64,000 nt of DNA from Dallia pectoralis (lineage: Eukaryota > Chordata > Actinopteri > Esociformes > Umbridae): assembly GCA_029465975.1 (NCBI GenBank), contig CM055753.1, positions 1,176,035 to 1,240,034 on the forward strand. Reading direction: 5' to 3'. Each line of letters starts with the position of its first letter. Position 1 is the stretch's first letter. A model generated the notes under the pieces. It did not search any database, was not told where the DNA came from, and saw nothing but the letters and a program-made list of their open reading frames with translations. Position numbers and translations under genes: made by a program. Below are positions 12,490 to 26,031 of the stretch, in pieces.

Positions 12490-13610
12490 TATATTGTTCG
12501 ATGAGGTGGAAAAACACACATGAAGGTGACACAACGAACTGTTGGGCCAGCACAAGCTGCCAGAACAGCTTCAATCCAACTTAGCGTTGATTCCACAAGT
12601 CTCTTGAACTCTACTGGAGGGATGGAACCCTGTTTTTCAAAAAGCTATTCATTCATTGGGTGTCTTGTTGAAGGTGGTGGAGATGGCTGTCTAACACGTC
12701 AGTCCTATATGTGTCAATGTGGGTCGAGCTCTGGTGACGGTGAAGCCCATAGCTTATAATTCACATCACTTTTATACTCACCAAGCAATTCGGTGACTTC
12801 TCTTGCCCTGTGGATGAGGCAATATCATCCCGAATGAGACCACATCGATCAGGATGTTTCACCATCGAATAAAGGAGATCACTTAAAATAACTTTGTAAT
12901 GATTTGTTGTGACCGGCCCCTCAAAGGAAAGAAGTGGACCCCAACCATGTCCGGAAATATGCCCTTCACAGCATAGCAGCCATTCGAACCCCCTCACTGT
13001 AGGGGTTAAGTATTCAGACTTTTACCGTTTCCTTGGTGTACACCACACATGCACTTGCCAGTCGTTGAGAACACGGTGAAGACTGACTCATCGGACCATA
13101 TCGCTTTTTTCCACGTCTCTGTGACCTTTGTTTTTTAACTCTCAAATGGACATTTGTCTTTGTAATGAGACATTTATTCTCTGCGAACCTATTGTAATCC
13201 CTCTCTTTGTAGTTCTCAAAGTGCGGTTCTTGTTGACACAGTCTGATCTCATCCTGCATTGACATTTGCAGTTAGCTGGGGATGAGTACTTTTCATCTTA
13301 CATATAGCACGAATATGCAGGCATCACAGTCATCAAGTGTTTGCATTAGACCAGTATTTTTAACCCTATATACTGATGTCTTTCCCATAGATCTAAATGC
13401 ACATGTTACTTTAGTCACTGTTCCTATTGAAACAATAACAAGTTGAGCAGTCTTTGTGGCTGAAGCTCCTGCCATCTGTGGTTTTCCTGCCATCGGGGTT
13501 TGTCCTGGTGCTAGATACCTCAGGACACCTTGTGGTCTTGTAGAATCAATGCCTGGGCAGGTCGGCTCTCTTTCTGGCATGTGACGTACAAACAGCATAT
13601 TAGGCAGGGG
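12490..13610 (-). mobile_element. Degraded Tc1-like transposon
   Basis: The minus strand from 13598 carries an N-terminal helix-turn-helix-like segment (TVTKVTCAFRSMGKTSVYRV) typical of one teleost Tc1-like transposase family. The region toward 12520 looks like the decayed catalytic part of the same gene. Stops and frameshifts break it throughout, and no clear terminal repeats remain. Confidence 0.6.
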
Positions 13611-14040
13611 GTCACAATGTTTCGTTCCACCGGTAAAGATGAAACATAAAGTACTTCAAAAATGAGATTGGCTAAATGAGGCAGCTAGTGTGCTTGCAGA
13701 TGCTATAATCGGATAGCCCATCTGCTCTCAAATGCAAGAATGGCATCTATCTGGGGATGGTCTATACATCATTCTATATGGGAGCGAGAGACAACATGCT
13801 CACTTAGACAGAAATATTCTGTGTAAACCGCTTGAGTAAACTACGGTCACAGTACATTGCTCAGACATTGCATGCATCAAATAAATAAATAGAATATTAA
13901 AGTGTTGATTAACAATGAACTCCTAACTAGCAGGCCCATTTTGAAATAAATGCCAGTTCTTGTAAATACATGAATGATATAGTAAATTAGAGATGCAGTG
14001 TATTATGGACCAGACCACAGTGTCCCCCACAATAATAATG

Positions 14041-14366
14041 CAGAGTAAATAAATAGATATAGATAAATATATATATATATTTCATTATTTAGCTATTCAC
14101 AGGGAGTACAAGGCCACGGTCAGTGTGCATGGTTATGCGACATTTACATTTCTGTACACTATAACGAAACAAATACAGTTGTCATCAATATGAAGAACAG
14201 GTATGCATTAATGTATGTATGAATGTATGTGTGTATGTGTGTGCGCATGTGTGAGCGTATGTATGAATGTATGTATGTGGGTGTGTGCATGTGTGCGCAA
14301 ATGTATGTATGTATGTGTGTGTGCATGTGTGCGCGTATGTATAAATGTATATATGTGTGTATGTGT
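14041..14366. repeat. AT and GTAT/GTGT microsatellite region
   Basis: An AT-rich run at 14055-14082 is followed by a GTATGTATGAATGTGTG-type compound microsatellite at about 14205-14366. Confidence 0.85.
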
Positions 14367-14436
14367 CACGGTCGATCAAAAAAGTTGAGTGCAGTTGCTC
14401 AGTGTCATATCCCAATGTAGTCTTTGTGAAATAGAC

Positions 14437-14950
14437 GTATGAATGCTGCCAGAATTACTGCAGAGGTTGAAGGGGTGGGGGGTCACCCTGTCAGTGCTTA
14501 GACCATACGCAGCACACAGCATCAAATTGGTCTGCATGGCGACCCCAAAACACACCTCCAAGACGACCACTGCCTTGCTAAAGAAGCTGAGGGTAAAGGT
14601 GGTGGGCTGGCCTGGATGTCTTCAGACCTAAACCCTATTGAACATCTGTGGGGCATCCTCAAACGGAAGGTGGAGGAGTGCAAGGTCTCTAACATCCACC
14701 AGCTCTGTGATGGCGTCATGGAGGTGTGGAAGAGGACTCCAGTGGCAACCTGTGAAGCTCTGGTGAACTCCATGCCCAAGAGGGTTAAGGCAGGTCTGGA
14801 AAATAATGGTGGCCACACAAAATACTGACTTTGGGCCCAATTTGGACATTGTTGCCAGCGGTTCAGACATTAATGGCTGTGTGTTGAGTTATTTTGAGGG
14901 GACAGCAAATGTACACTGTTGTACAAGCTGAACACTCACTACTTAACATT
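14437..14950 (+). mobile_element. Tc1-like transposase C-terminal fragment
   Basis: The plus strand encodes the end of a Tc1-like transposase. KHTSKTTTALLKKLRVKV lies around 14550-14600. The stretch LNPIEHLWGILKRKVEE, which contains the third catalytic acidic residue of the DDE triad, starts near 14628. The frame ends with NNGGHTKY at 14826. A frameshift separates the two parts near 14620. The N-terminal domains and the left terminus are absent. Confidence 0.8.
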
Positions 14951-16129
14951 GTAGCAAAGTGTCATTTTTTCAGTATTGTCACACTTTCGTGAGATTCAGA
15001 TTTTATCACAACTAGATATACAGTACGAAACAGTTACATCTGAGCAGAGAACAGGCCTTGATTAATTCATTCATCATATTTTAGTAAATCCCTCTTCTGA
15101 GTTCTTAAACACATTCTATCTTTGTAAAAAGAATAAACTTGAAGTTGAAACACTATTATTGAAAATGTTGTACTTTTACTGAAAATGAAGTACATTTTCA
15201 ACATTAATCGAGAGAAGAGACAATAAAATGTTTTAAACATGTACTGTAGATAGTGGTATTCTCTCACAATACACCTGCCACATGTCGTTACGATTTAAAT
15301 GAACCACTCACCCTACTCCTGGGCACCCCATGTGGGCATTCACACGCAGCCTGCCATTTGCACAAGTGTCCCAACGCTGACGAAGGGAAAATGATCAAGG
15401 GTGTAAAGGCTAATTCTCCCCTCCAGCTGCCCCCTACAGCGACTGTGCAACCATGCAGAGTCCTAAGGCAGGTTGTTATTTTCGTGCATTCCTAATTGCA
15501 CCCAAAGTATTTATATACTGTAACAAATTGATTATTTACGTCAGATTATATTTGAAACACGTCTTAAATTAAAGGTTTCACTTATTGAGATTGTTGTGTT
15601 TGTTATTAAATGCATCAATTGTGACCAATTGTGCCCCAGAATAAATAGGTATAATGACTCTGGGTTGGTAAAATCATTTCTGAGCTATGATTTTCCCCAC
15701 AAACCTCTGATATAACCAGCAAGACTCAGCTATAAAATATTGATGCAAATCTCATGTTTGTAGAAATCCCAGATTGTCCATATAATTCCAGAGGATGGTC
15801 TTTAAAATGATGAAACCATAAATGAAATCTCACAAGGCATTCTAGATGTAAATATCTGTTTGAATAGTTCATTTTATCCTAATATGTTATTAATACAGCA
15901 AGGTTAACCTCAAATGACCACAAACCTGAACATATTAAGATTTCGTTTTTATTAGGTCACTAACTGGTTAGGTTCTACCCTCACCTGGCTGTTTAGGTCA
16001 GAACTGGGAACTCAAATCTAAAGGAAAAAACAAAGACCTGCATACACAACGCCCTCAGTAGACACCCCTGCCCTTGACTAACGGATGTCATCTAGCACCC
16101 TTAAGTGAGAACAGACAGCATTAAATATA
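14951..16129. other. Unassigned sequence
   Basis: No gene or repeat recognised. Confidence 0.4.
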
Positions 16130-16139
16130 ACATACTGTT

Positions 16140-16500
16140 TCACAACTTTGGTGTTGTAGTCGTGTTGTCGAAGAACCAAACGCAGAACAGGAAGGATGTT
16201 TGATGACTGTTTTTCTTAAACAAACACTGAATGGAAAGAACTTGGAAATGCAATTGCGATACACAGGCGACTTATTAATATAACCGAAAATCTGAACACA
16301 CAGGTAACACTTAACGACATGGAGACTGACATCAAACAATGACTCACAAGCGGGTGGAAACACAGGGCAAGCCTCAATAGACTAACTAATAGCTAATGGG
16401 GACCTGGAGTGACTGATAATGAGACAAAGACAGGAACAGGGGAAACGTTCATATTGGTGAAAAACAGGAAACCCGGAGTGAAATCATAATGACGTCAGCC
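16140..16500 (-). mobile_element. Possible decayed LTR fragment
   Basis: On the minus strand the composition and phrases such as CTGTTCTGCGTTTGGTTCTT recall teleost gypsy LTRs. No TG...CA ends or target duplication could be fixed, so this is a weak call. Confidence 0.3.
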
Positions 16501-18060
16501 TACCGGGACATTCTGTTTAAAAACAGAGGCTGTTTCATGCATTTTCCCCATTAGGTTTTATCCCGAAACACAGAGGACCCATTACATCACTAAACATATC
16601 TGCTGTCGAAATCAGCCGCAAAACATTATCTATGATGTTTCATGTGTCTTTTTAGAATACTATTTTATGTTCTACCAACAGCGGTGACGTAGCGTGTAGT
16701 GGAGCAGTGAAGAAACGTAATTTAGGCTAGTTTGTATTTTGGTTAGGTTTGTGTGTGTGTGGAGTATTAAGTGTGGGTTGTAGTGGGTTACTATATCATG
16801 TGCTATATATGTAAATCAGTTTTGGTCTTGGCAGCTTTAACAGGTTTGGCCAAACAGATGGCAGCTTGATAATAAAAAGAATAAGTTGCAACTGCTTTTT
16901 TAATGATGCCACACGGTTTTAAGACTTGATAAATAAATATGGTAGCAATGTTGAAGTTCTTCCTGTTTTTGTTTACCAGACAGACTAATATGTGATTGTA
17001 ATGAAGATGCCAAAGAGTTGGATTTTACAGATTGACACTTGCTGGAAAAACACAGTCTATTTCCAGAGAAGAAATATTTTAGATTTGCTCTTACATTTAC
17101 AGTATATACATATTATAAAATGTTTATTTCAATAATTTATCATTCATTCCTTCATCTCTAACCGCTTATCCGAGGCTTGGTGGCATTTTAATTTTATTCT
17201 GTATATTTATGTAAGCGTGTTGTCATTTGCGTTCTCCTCTACACGGATAGTGGGTGACGGGAGAAACACTCCATTAAGTAGAATGGAACTGAACATGGTA
17301 AATGGTCTGTGTGAACCGTCTTTATTTTTCCACCTTCTTTGTCTATCAGACGAGTGTGGTGAGAGATACGTGTGTTGGCCTTGCATGCTTGGCTGCCTCC
17401 CAACGACCTGATGGAGAATGGAAAAATCCTGTACGCATACCCTGTGTTTTCTAAACTGAATTCTGTGGTCTTGGTTCAATAACTAATTTCACACTGTTCA
17501 ACACAAAACCCAATAAGCACAAGACGATGAATTTGGGTTTTTGTCAGGGGTGAAAATATGTACAGAAATACATCCAATTATTATACTCACTGGAAAACTG
17601 CTATGGACAAGTTGATTTTTGAAAGGTGAGTGAGTTGGACAATTGCTTTTTATGAAAAAATGACCTGTTCCTTTTTGAGTGCTGGACTACAAAGAACCAT
17701 TCCGGATCTTTTTTTAGGATAGGCTGACTCCTCTATAAAGCAAGCAGCCTGGGCAGACACTTTCTCTATTCACCAACAGAGCAGAAAAGGTTGATCGAAG
17801 TGTAATGAAAGTGCTATTTACAATAAAAACAATGAAAACAACGTGTTTGCTCGTTTGTGAGTCCGGCCTTGCATGCCTGTACACTGTTAGATTAGGATGC
17901 TCTTTTCCAAACTGAGTGAAGTCTGGAAAATTTCTCGTTGCATTCCCCTTCCACACAAACACCTAAATCCCAATGACAAAAAAGGTTTCCCTCCTGTGTG
18001 TCATTGCAGTAAAGAGGTGAGCTGGGACGGTGTAGACAGGAGACAGAATGAGAGAGGCAA
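16501..18060. other. Unassigned sequence
   Basis: Nothing recognised. Frames are short and lack motifs. Confidence 0.4.
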
Positions 18061-18065
18061 GACAC

Positions 18066-18390
18066 TGGAGGCAGGTGAGACAGTGCTGATAGGTGAGACA
18101 GTAAAGAGAGGTGAGACAGTGAAGAGAGGTGAGACAGTGAAGAGAGGTGAGACAGTGAAGAGAGGTGAGACAGTAAAGAGAGGTGAGACAGTAAAGAGAG
18201 GTGAGACAGTAAAGAGAGGTGAGACAGTAAAGAGAGGTGAGACAGTGAAGACAGGTGAGACAGTGAAGACAGGTGAGACAGTGAAGAGAGGCAAGACACT
18301 GGAGGCAGGTGAGACAGTGAAGAGAGGTTAGACAGTAAAGAGAGGTGAGACAGTGAAGAGAGGTGAGACAGTGAAGAGAGGTGAGACACT
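18066..18390. repeat. 18-bp minisatellite
   Basis: About 18 copies of GTGAAGAGAGGTGAGACA, with GTAAAGAGAG and GTGAAGACAG variants. A duplicated interruption (GGCAAGACACTGGAGGCA) appears at both ends of the array. Confidence 0.95.
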
Positions 18391-19002
18391 GGTGGAAGGT
18401 GGAAGATTTCAGCTCTTGAGTGGGTCCTAGCCTATTAAATCATGATAGCAAACAGTCTAACTGGATAGCTAATTCATAAACGTAGCTTGCAGCACGGCCA
18501 GTTGTCTTGCTTGTGTATTATTTAATGTCACCACCTTTCCTCCAGCACTGTTGAGAAATAAATGTGACACCATTGTAAATGCAATTACATGGATTGTCTA
18601 CTGAATTAAATGGCATGACACAGGAAGATGATAGCTCCTGCTCATACACTATTTCATTTAGTAAGTCAAGCACTATTACTGGAGGATTTGAACATGATTG
18701 GGCTAGAAAATAAAAAGTAGGACTTCACATCAAAACCTCATCTTTGTGAGGATGTAATTAAAAGAAAAACGTTTCTTAAAAAGCAAAATATAACATGTAA
18801 ATTAATTGTCTAAAATATAGTATGTTTAGACAGTGTTTTTTATGACATGTAATTAACACAAAGCTTGTTGTTACCCAATGATGCTAACCTTGGCGATACA
18901 CTGGTCACTGAATTATATTTATCACATTTCGTTTCAAAATATATGCCATCCATATATTTAGTAGGCAAAACATATAGTATTTTTGAAATAGTACTATTTC
19001 TC

Positions 19003-20295
19003 ATGTTGTGCCATACACCGAGGTGAAATCAGCTTTATATTCGATATTCAACAAACATTCATATTCGTACATCCGTTTAGGCTCTCCATCATATTTAGGG
19101 ACCGGGGTAAAAGTATAGACAGCCTGTGTTTTTATTCCATTACTCTGCCAAAAAAGATCATAGTAACTTCAGAATTGTTGTACAATATTCTACTAGTACC
19201 TGGGCAAAATGTCCAGCCTTAAGTTTGTTGATAAAGTTTATTATTGATTAACCTATTGCCAATCAATCAACGAAAACACACATTTTGCACTGTTTCCTCA
19301 ATAACTTTGCCAAAAAAGCTAATAGAAACGTCAGACTTGTTGTACATTATTCTACTAGTAGCTGAGCAAGTTGTCCAGCCTTTGATTTGGTGATAAACTT
19401 CATTATTGATTAACCTATTGCCAATCAATCAATGGAAACACCAATTTTGAACTGTTTCCAACAACTTTATAAAGAACAATCAGAGAAACTTCCAAGCAAA
19501 TCAATCCTCAATAACTTTGTAAATAATGAAACTTCAAATGTGTTATACATTTTTAACCTACTAGCTTACTTAGTTGTCAAACTTTTCTTTCAGTGATTCT
19601 TTTAGTAGGCAATGAATTCACACATGGGTCAAATTTGACCTGTGAACACTTAGGCTGTATGTCCTTTTTAGTGTTAAGGAAACAGTTCAAAATTGGTGTT
19701 TCCATTGATTGATTGGCTATAGGCTAATCAATAATGATGTTTTTCACCAAACTAAAAGCTGGACAACTTGGTCAGCTACTAGTAGAATAATGTACAACTG
19801 TAAGGTTTATATTAGCTTTTTTGGCAAAGTTATTGAGGAAACACTGAAACATTTGTGATGTCATTGATTTATTGGCAATAGGTTAATCAATAATTAAGTT
19901 TGTCACCAAACCAAAGGTTGGACAACTTGCTCAGCTACTAGTAGAATAATGTACAACACGTCTGAAGTTTATATTCGCTTTTTTTGGCAAAGTTATTGAG
20001 GAAACAGTTCAAAATGGGTGTTTCCATTGATTGATTGGCTATAGGCTAATCAATAATGCTGTTTTTCCACCAAACTAAAAGCTAGACAACTTGCTCAGCT
20101 ACTAGTAGAATATTGTTCAACAACTGTGACGTTTCTATGATCTTTTTTGGCAGAGTAATGAAATAAAAACACAGGCTGTCTACACTTTTACCCCGGTCCC
20201 TAAATCTGATACGGAGCCTAAACCGATATACGAATATGAATGTCTGTTGAATATCGAATATAAAACTGATTTCACCTCGGTGTATGGCATACACA
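19003..20295. mobile_element. 1.3-kb foldback (palindromic) element
   Basis: The outer arms are inverted copies. GCCATACACCGAGGTGAAAT near 19010 is matched in reverse near 20270-20290, and the arms continue for several hundred bases. Each arm is built from modules of roughly 150-180 bp containing CTACTAGTAGAATAATGTAC and TTTTTTGGCAAAGTTATTGA, at least two in the left arm and three in the right. The unpaired centre is about 19490-19670. There is no reading frame. It fits a foldback or long-TIR MITE; family and target duplication are not resolved. Confidence 0.75.
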
Positions 20296-20559
20296 TTTTT
20301 CCATCCAGTACAGCCCAGCTCATATTACTATTCCTATAGGATTGAAAGGGGCGTTGCACTGTTGTGCCTCTCCTCTCCTCTCCACTCCTCTCCTCTCCAC
20401 ATGGCCCCAACAGGGACAGTCTGATCGCAGTCCACTAGTGGCTCCATAGATCCGGGACTGATCACTTGAATAAGGACTCGCTGATTCCTCCGCTCCACTC
20501 TCGGATAAACCAGCATTAATCAGAAGGATGAGACCCCATTAAGGCGACTAGTTGTGTCC

Positions 20560-20677
20560 TGTAGTGGATTCGCAGAATAACGGGGTGGTTTCTGTCAGCA
20601 GTCTGCTGGATAACGGTACCGATGTGCGGTATGGATGCTCCAGACAACCGGGGTTCCCACTGGAGATGACATTCAAA
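20560..20677 (+). other. Candidate non-coding exon ending in a consensus splice donor
   Basis: The sequence CATTCAAA|GTAAGTATC has a near-consensus 5' splice site with GT at 20678. It is preceded by about 300 bp that is GC-richer than its surroundings, plus a CT-rich tract at 20365-20400. The first coding exon of the sialyltransferase, 30 kb downstream, starts after an acceptor and so needs an upstream partner. The left edge is arbitrary. Only transcript data could confirm it. Confidence 0.25.
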
Positions 20678-21029
20678 GTAAGTATCAAGACACTTTATTT
20701 ATGCATCATTTTTTTAAGATAATGAGTTAAATCATCTCGGTTGTTTTATAGTTTATATAGACATTTTAGCTGTATAGAGAAACATGTTGCCGACGTTAAA
20801 TAAGAGTATAGTCGGAGACTCATATTATTTATATGACACGGAAAATAAATTCCACTTTAAAAGTGTTTTAAAAATGTATGGTGATACTTTTTATCTTAAC
20901 TTTCAACTGTACATTAAACATGCTCGATGCATACCAAAACCATAACTAAATTACTGCTAAAGTGTCTCAACTTGTGAAAACAATGTTTTAATTTCCTGAC
21001 ATACAAATAATATAATATACTATAATATG

Positions 21030-21705
21030 CACATCTGTAGTGACCCCACCCCTGATCCAACATCTGTAGTGACCCCACCCCTGATCCAACATCTGTAGTG
21101 ACCCCACCCCTGATCCAACATCTGTAGTGACCCCACCCCTGATCCAACATCTGTAGTGACTCTACCCCTGATCCAAGATCTGTAGTGACCCCACCCCTGA
21201 TCCAACATCTGTAGTGACCCCACCCCTGATCCAACATCTGTAGTGACCCCACCCCTGATCCAACATCTGTAGTGACCCCACCCCTGATCCAACATCTGTA
21301 GTGACCCCACCCCTGATCCAACATCTGTAGTGACCCCACCCCTGATCCAAAATCTGTAGTGACCCCACCCCTGATCCAAGATCTGTAGTGACCCCACCCC
21401 TGATCCAACATCTGTAGTGACCCCACCCCTGATCCAACATCTGTAGTGACCCTACCCCTGATCCAACATCTGTAGTGACCCTACCCCTGATCCAACATCT
21501 GTAGTGACCCCACCCCTGATCCAACATCTGTAGTGACCCCACCCCTGATCCAACATCTGTAGTGACCCTACCCCTGATCCAACATCTGTAGTGACCCCCC
21601 GATCCAAGATCTGTAGTGACCCCACCCCTGATCCAACATCTTTAGTGACCCCACCCCTGATCCAACATCTGTTGTGACCCCACCCCCTGATCCAACATCT
21701 GTAGG
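21030..21705. repeat. 29-bp minisatellite
   Basis: About 23 copies of a unit starting GTGACCCCACCCCTGATCCA. Because 29 is not a multiple of three, all three minus-strand frames show the same 29-residue repeat. Those frames are artefacts. Confidence 0.95.
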
Positions 21706-23737
21706 AGGATATCGTGTTCTTGGGCTATAGGCAAAAAAATGTACGCTTTTAGGAATAAATCTACCAGTTGATGTGATGTGGCGTGGCTTAATATCTCAGT
21801 AATATCTCTGGCAATATGACCCCCAGTTGCTCAAAATTGCACAATGGCAAAGTGATGACGTTGAGCAGCGACCAACATCTGTTGACTGGTTTCCATCTAA
21901 TGTAACAGGGTATAATGCTGCTGTCTCTGCTGAGTCCACACAGTAACACAGAACATCTGACATTGTGCTGACGCCTATAAAGGCACCATACTCAGCAGTG
22001 CTTTTCACCAGTTTTCTTCTAGGTATACACACTGTATGTCCCGTCATTATATACCTTAATGCCTCACTGTAATCAAAACTCAGGGCTGATATTTTATACA
22101 TTATCTCGTAGAAACTAGCTATAGATGACATTTAAATCATGCTTTGTTTGTGATTCCCTGTTGTGTCCTTCATGTTGGCTAATGACAGCGTGTCAGTTAG
22201 AGGAGCTATCTTTTCTTTCTATCCCCTTAACCACATATAAATGCAATAAGCAAGTAGAATGTCGTTGGCAGCTCAGTGAATATAACTCTTCTATCTGTGA
22301 TGTGACGGCTTTAGAGTGACCTTGAGAGACCAGTGCTTGCTGAGAGAGAAGAAACTGGAGGCCAGGTGTCATCTCAAATTAAGGCATATTAGAACTTGGC
22401 GTAACAGTAATTACAGTTGGCTCTGAGGAACGGCTGGAAATCGCAGTATATCATCTTGCTGAGAAAGGAAAAACGTGATATAATAACCCACACGAATTGT
22501 CGGCTTCAGAAAAATATTAGCCAAACGGTCTTATAAGCATAGAAAAATATACTTACTGTTGCCTTAGTTACAGTAGACAGACACGCCATCATATTTACAC
22601 ATTTAGTATCTGGCCTACAAGCTTCACCGTTCTCTCATTCATTCTCTCCCGACAATATTCTGAGACTACGAACAGTTGCTTAGAAAAGATGACTGGACTT
22701 AGATGTCCACTGTAGTCAAAGCCACACTCAGTACAGTAGTTATGCTGAGGGGAATTAAACATGTTTGGACTCTAGTCATAAATCACGCTAATCTAGTCAG
22801 CACTGTAATCACTGAAGCCTGTAGTCAGTACTAAAGTCCCGGGTTCCACCCAGAACCCTAGACTGTGGAGCGTCAGGCTTTCACCACAGAAACCCGAGTG
22901 TTCCAGCCCAATAATGTTACCCTGTAACTGCATGGTGTGGTCTGGGCACCCGCCCTGCTGTGATTCATTGGAAAAAGACAGAGACCCGTCCTGTGAACCG
23001 TCAGACCTCATAGTTGTGCTTCCTGACATCTGCTATCTAAAGTGGCTACAGACAGCATGTAAGGAGGTGTATTTCACCAGCAACCAGTCTGCGCTCTAAA
23101 TGTCAGCCCTATACCCGTACAGTTCTACAGGGCTATAGGGATAAATAGGGCACTACCAAGGGACCGGGTTGCCATTAGGGACGGCTCTGGCATTGACCGG
23201 AGCAGTCTTGTGTTCTTACCACTCTGATTGGCCACAGACGCTATTTCACCTCCACCATGTTTCTCTCAGGAGGAATTCTTCCCGGCTTTTTTTGTCCACC
23301 CTCTGTTTTCATTTACATTTTTGGCTTGTTGCCAAACACAGCTCCCAGCAGCTACACACTCCTAATACAGATGCCACATCCTAGTTTGATCTCCTTGTTG
23401 TTGCAAGCATTGTCGTGTGCAGCAAGTGAGGCAAACTTGTTGTTTTTTGAAGGGGGGGGGTTTGACAGGCTTCTAGTGTTTGTGATTTCCACCTACCAAT
23501 GTCAGACTTGATGTGCCCTAATGAAAAATGGAGCTGCACGATAATTATAGTCCCCATAATACTTTACATTTCCTGCTGTGGAAGGATTATTTTCCTTCTA
23601 TAAATACCGGGTAAAATACTGTATTAGTAGACATGGCTATCCGAAAACAAATACTTATTAACATGCTGTCATTGTACCCAGACATTATAGTATGAAACAT
23701 GCACGTTTGTGAGATTCTTTTGGAATACGAATTATAC
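21706..23737. other. Unassigned sequence
   Basis: No gene or known repeat recognised. There is a short G run near 23451. Confidence 0.4.
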
Positions 23738-23975
23738 AGTTCTACAGTGTAGTGATGATGAGCAAATGTCCATTCACCTGAGGCTACTGGTGTGGATGCA
23801 GCGATTAACCGATTTCACTATTAACCACGTTTTCAAACGTCACGGTTTTGCAAACGTAAAGGTCCAGCTACGCCGTGTGTTTCTGTTCTCACTCTCAAAT
23901 TTTAGAAAGAACAGTTGCACCGTGGGAAAAATAATATACAGTTCTACAGTTTTATGATGATGAGCAAATGTCCAA
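23738..23975. repeat. Dispersed repeat flanked by a direct duplication
   Basis: A core of about 140 bp containing CAGCTACGCCGTGTGTTTCT recurs at 25425-25560. Here the core is bracketed by two copies of a roughly 37-bp sequence containing TACAGTTCTACAG and GATGATGAGCAAATGTCC, at about 23736 and 23938. The element class is unknown. Confidence 0.7.
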
Positions 23976-25424
23976 ATGTCTGTGGCCCCTGACGTCAAGT
24001 TCGTTGATTCTGTTTCTGAGAAGTGTTTTACCAATGAAAACAGAAGGAAACCACAGCTCCTATTTCAACACTTGTAAAAATACTACAGAACATCTGTCCT
24101 CAACCAAACAAACATGGCATCCATTTGATCATTCTAGCAAGCAGGCAGCTAGTAAAGAACACATTTATAATACTATCTTTAGCTGCTCTCTTCCAGGAGG
24201 CATGGATACGTTATGTAGAGCTACAGACGCCACCAGATGTTGTATTTTTTTATGGCTGTCTGCGCTGGGTTCATGTGCCCGTCACATTTCATTGATCGAG
24301 AGAGAGAGAGACGAGATGGACATTTTTTCCCCTCTTACTTTAGATGACACATGTACTGTCCTTGATTTGTATCCTTTTGCTTTCTGCATCCGACACGCCG
24401 GTATTTTCTCTTTATAATCCATTAGTGTTGCACAACAAGGAGTAGGGAACTGTTGAGGATGTCTGACGGAGACGTTCTTCACCCATTACTCCCAGCGTGT
24501 CGTCAGTGGTGTGAATAAGCCACGTCTTAGATAAAGCTTTCTCCCCGAGCCCTTTCTTCTAATATCAATTTGACAAGGTCACATGAAACCAGACCCGCTC
24601 TTTCAGTTAAAACGAAATACATTTATTCTTACAATGTGGACTGGCCCAATGGCACATGTTCTGCCTAATGAAGACCTTTGGGTTGAAGTGTTCCGCGAAT
24701 GAAACACTGTGTTCCTCGGGGCGCCTCTTTATTTCACATGTTCTGTGTTGGGAAAATGTCAAGCTTTTGACATTCCCTGTCACAAGAATTGAAACACATT
24801 TTACTAGTAGGAATGGATTGACACAGAAGACTGTCTGAACACCTTCACCTTAAAAGTAATGTGGCCTTTGTTCGCTTGTGACAGAATTGTCACACATGAC
24901 ATTCAATGCAGGGTCCATAAATGTAGAAATGCAATTAAAAAGCGCAATAGTTGTTCTAGAGTGGTTCACATCTTTTTATATTCCGTACACAAAATGTATA
25001 AACACGTCGTTCTCCTCTCCTTGTGATAGTAGCCTTGTTAGAAGGAGACCCGTTTTAGATATTTCTATTACGTCAAAGGTGTGCCGTTAATTACGAGTCT
25101 TCACTCAGCTCCCGGCTCTTCGTACAGCCTGGTCAAAACTTTAATTGGCTGTCAAAGCAGAGCGCCACCTGTCCTTCCCTTTAAACCCCACAGTTCTACC
25201 ACATGTTCTCCATTTTAACAACCCAAACCCTGAGTGCAGCAGCCAGACCGGAAGGTTCAGAGTGGATGCTGTTCTGTCTATGAGAACAAATTATTCAACA
25301 TTGCGTGCACATCTGCCAACTGCCTCAGAAAGGTGTTGGAAAACATTTTGTCTTAAAAAAACAGTCAGACTGGGTGGGTAGTAGGGTACTGACCAGTTAT
25401 TTGTCATAGTCTATTTTAACCGGG
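23976..25424. other. Unassigned sequence
   Basis: No feature recognised. A 149-codon frame at 23968-24417 has no motif. Confidence 0.35.
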
Positions 25425-25560
25425 AGCAGCGACTAACCGATTTCACCATTAACCACGATTTAAAACGGCACGGTTTTGCAACCGTAAAGGCTCAGCTACG
25501 CCGTGTGTTTCTGTTCTCACTCTCAAATTTTAGAAACAACAGTTGCACCGTGGGGAAAAT
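25425..25560. repeat. Second copy of the 23.8-kb dispersed repeat
   Basis: It shares CAGCTACGCCGTGTGTTTCT and flanking sequence with 23800-23935, in the same orientation, with scattered substitutions. The bracketing duplication seen in the first copy is absent. It lies just before the LTR element. Confidence 0.8.
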
Positions 25561-25588
25561 AAAAACAAACACTGCCGGAGCAACCTAC

Positions 25589-26028
25589 TGTCAGGATTGG
25601 GGCTTTCGAGCAGGTTGAGGACACAAACGCAGAGTGCTTTGTAATATCAGGGTTTATTTTCTCCCAAAACAGGAACGGGTAGCTTAACACAAAGACAATC
25701 CTAACACTTAACATAAACACAGAAGAACAACATAATTAACAAAACCTCCCCTTAGTGAGACAGAACATACTAAACACAGAACACCAGAATAATCACGCAA
25801 TACATAACAGGACCAGCAAACGCAAAACAAGAGAAACATACCTTAACAATGACCGACACTGAAAGACAGGAACCGACAGAACTAAGTACAGGGACTAACG
25901 AGCAACCACAACCCAGGTGTGGACAAAAACACAGGTGAACGAACAAGTCCCTAATTTTCCCTCTCTCCGGATGCGGGGGAGGTGTCATCACCACCATGGA
26001 GTGCGAGGACAGGGCTCTGTCCCTTACA
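25589..26028 (-). repeat. 3' LTR of the retroelement
   Basis: 440 bp. In element sense it begins TGTAAGGGACAG and ends CCAATCCTGACA. An AATAAA signal in sense lies at 25653-25658. Confidence 0.92.
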
Positions 26029-26031
26029 GAA

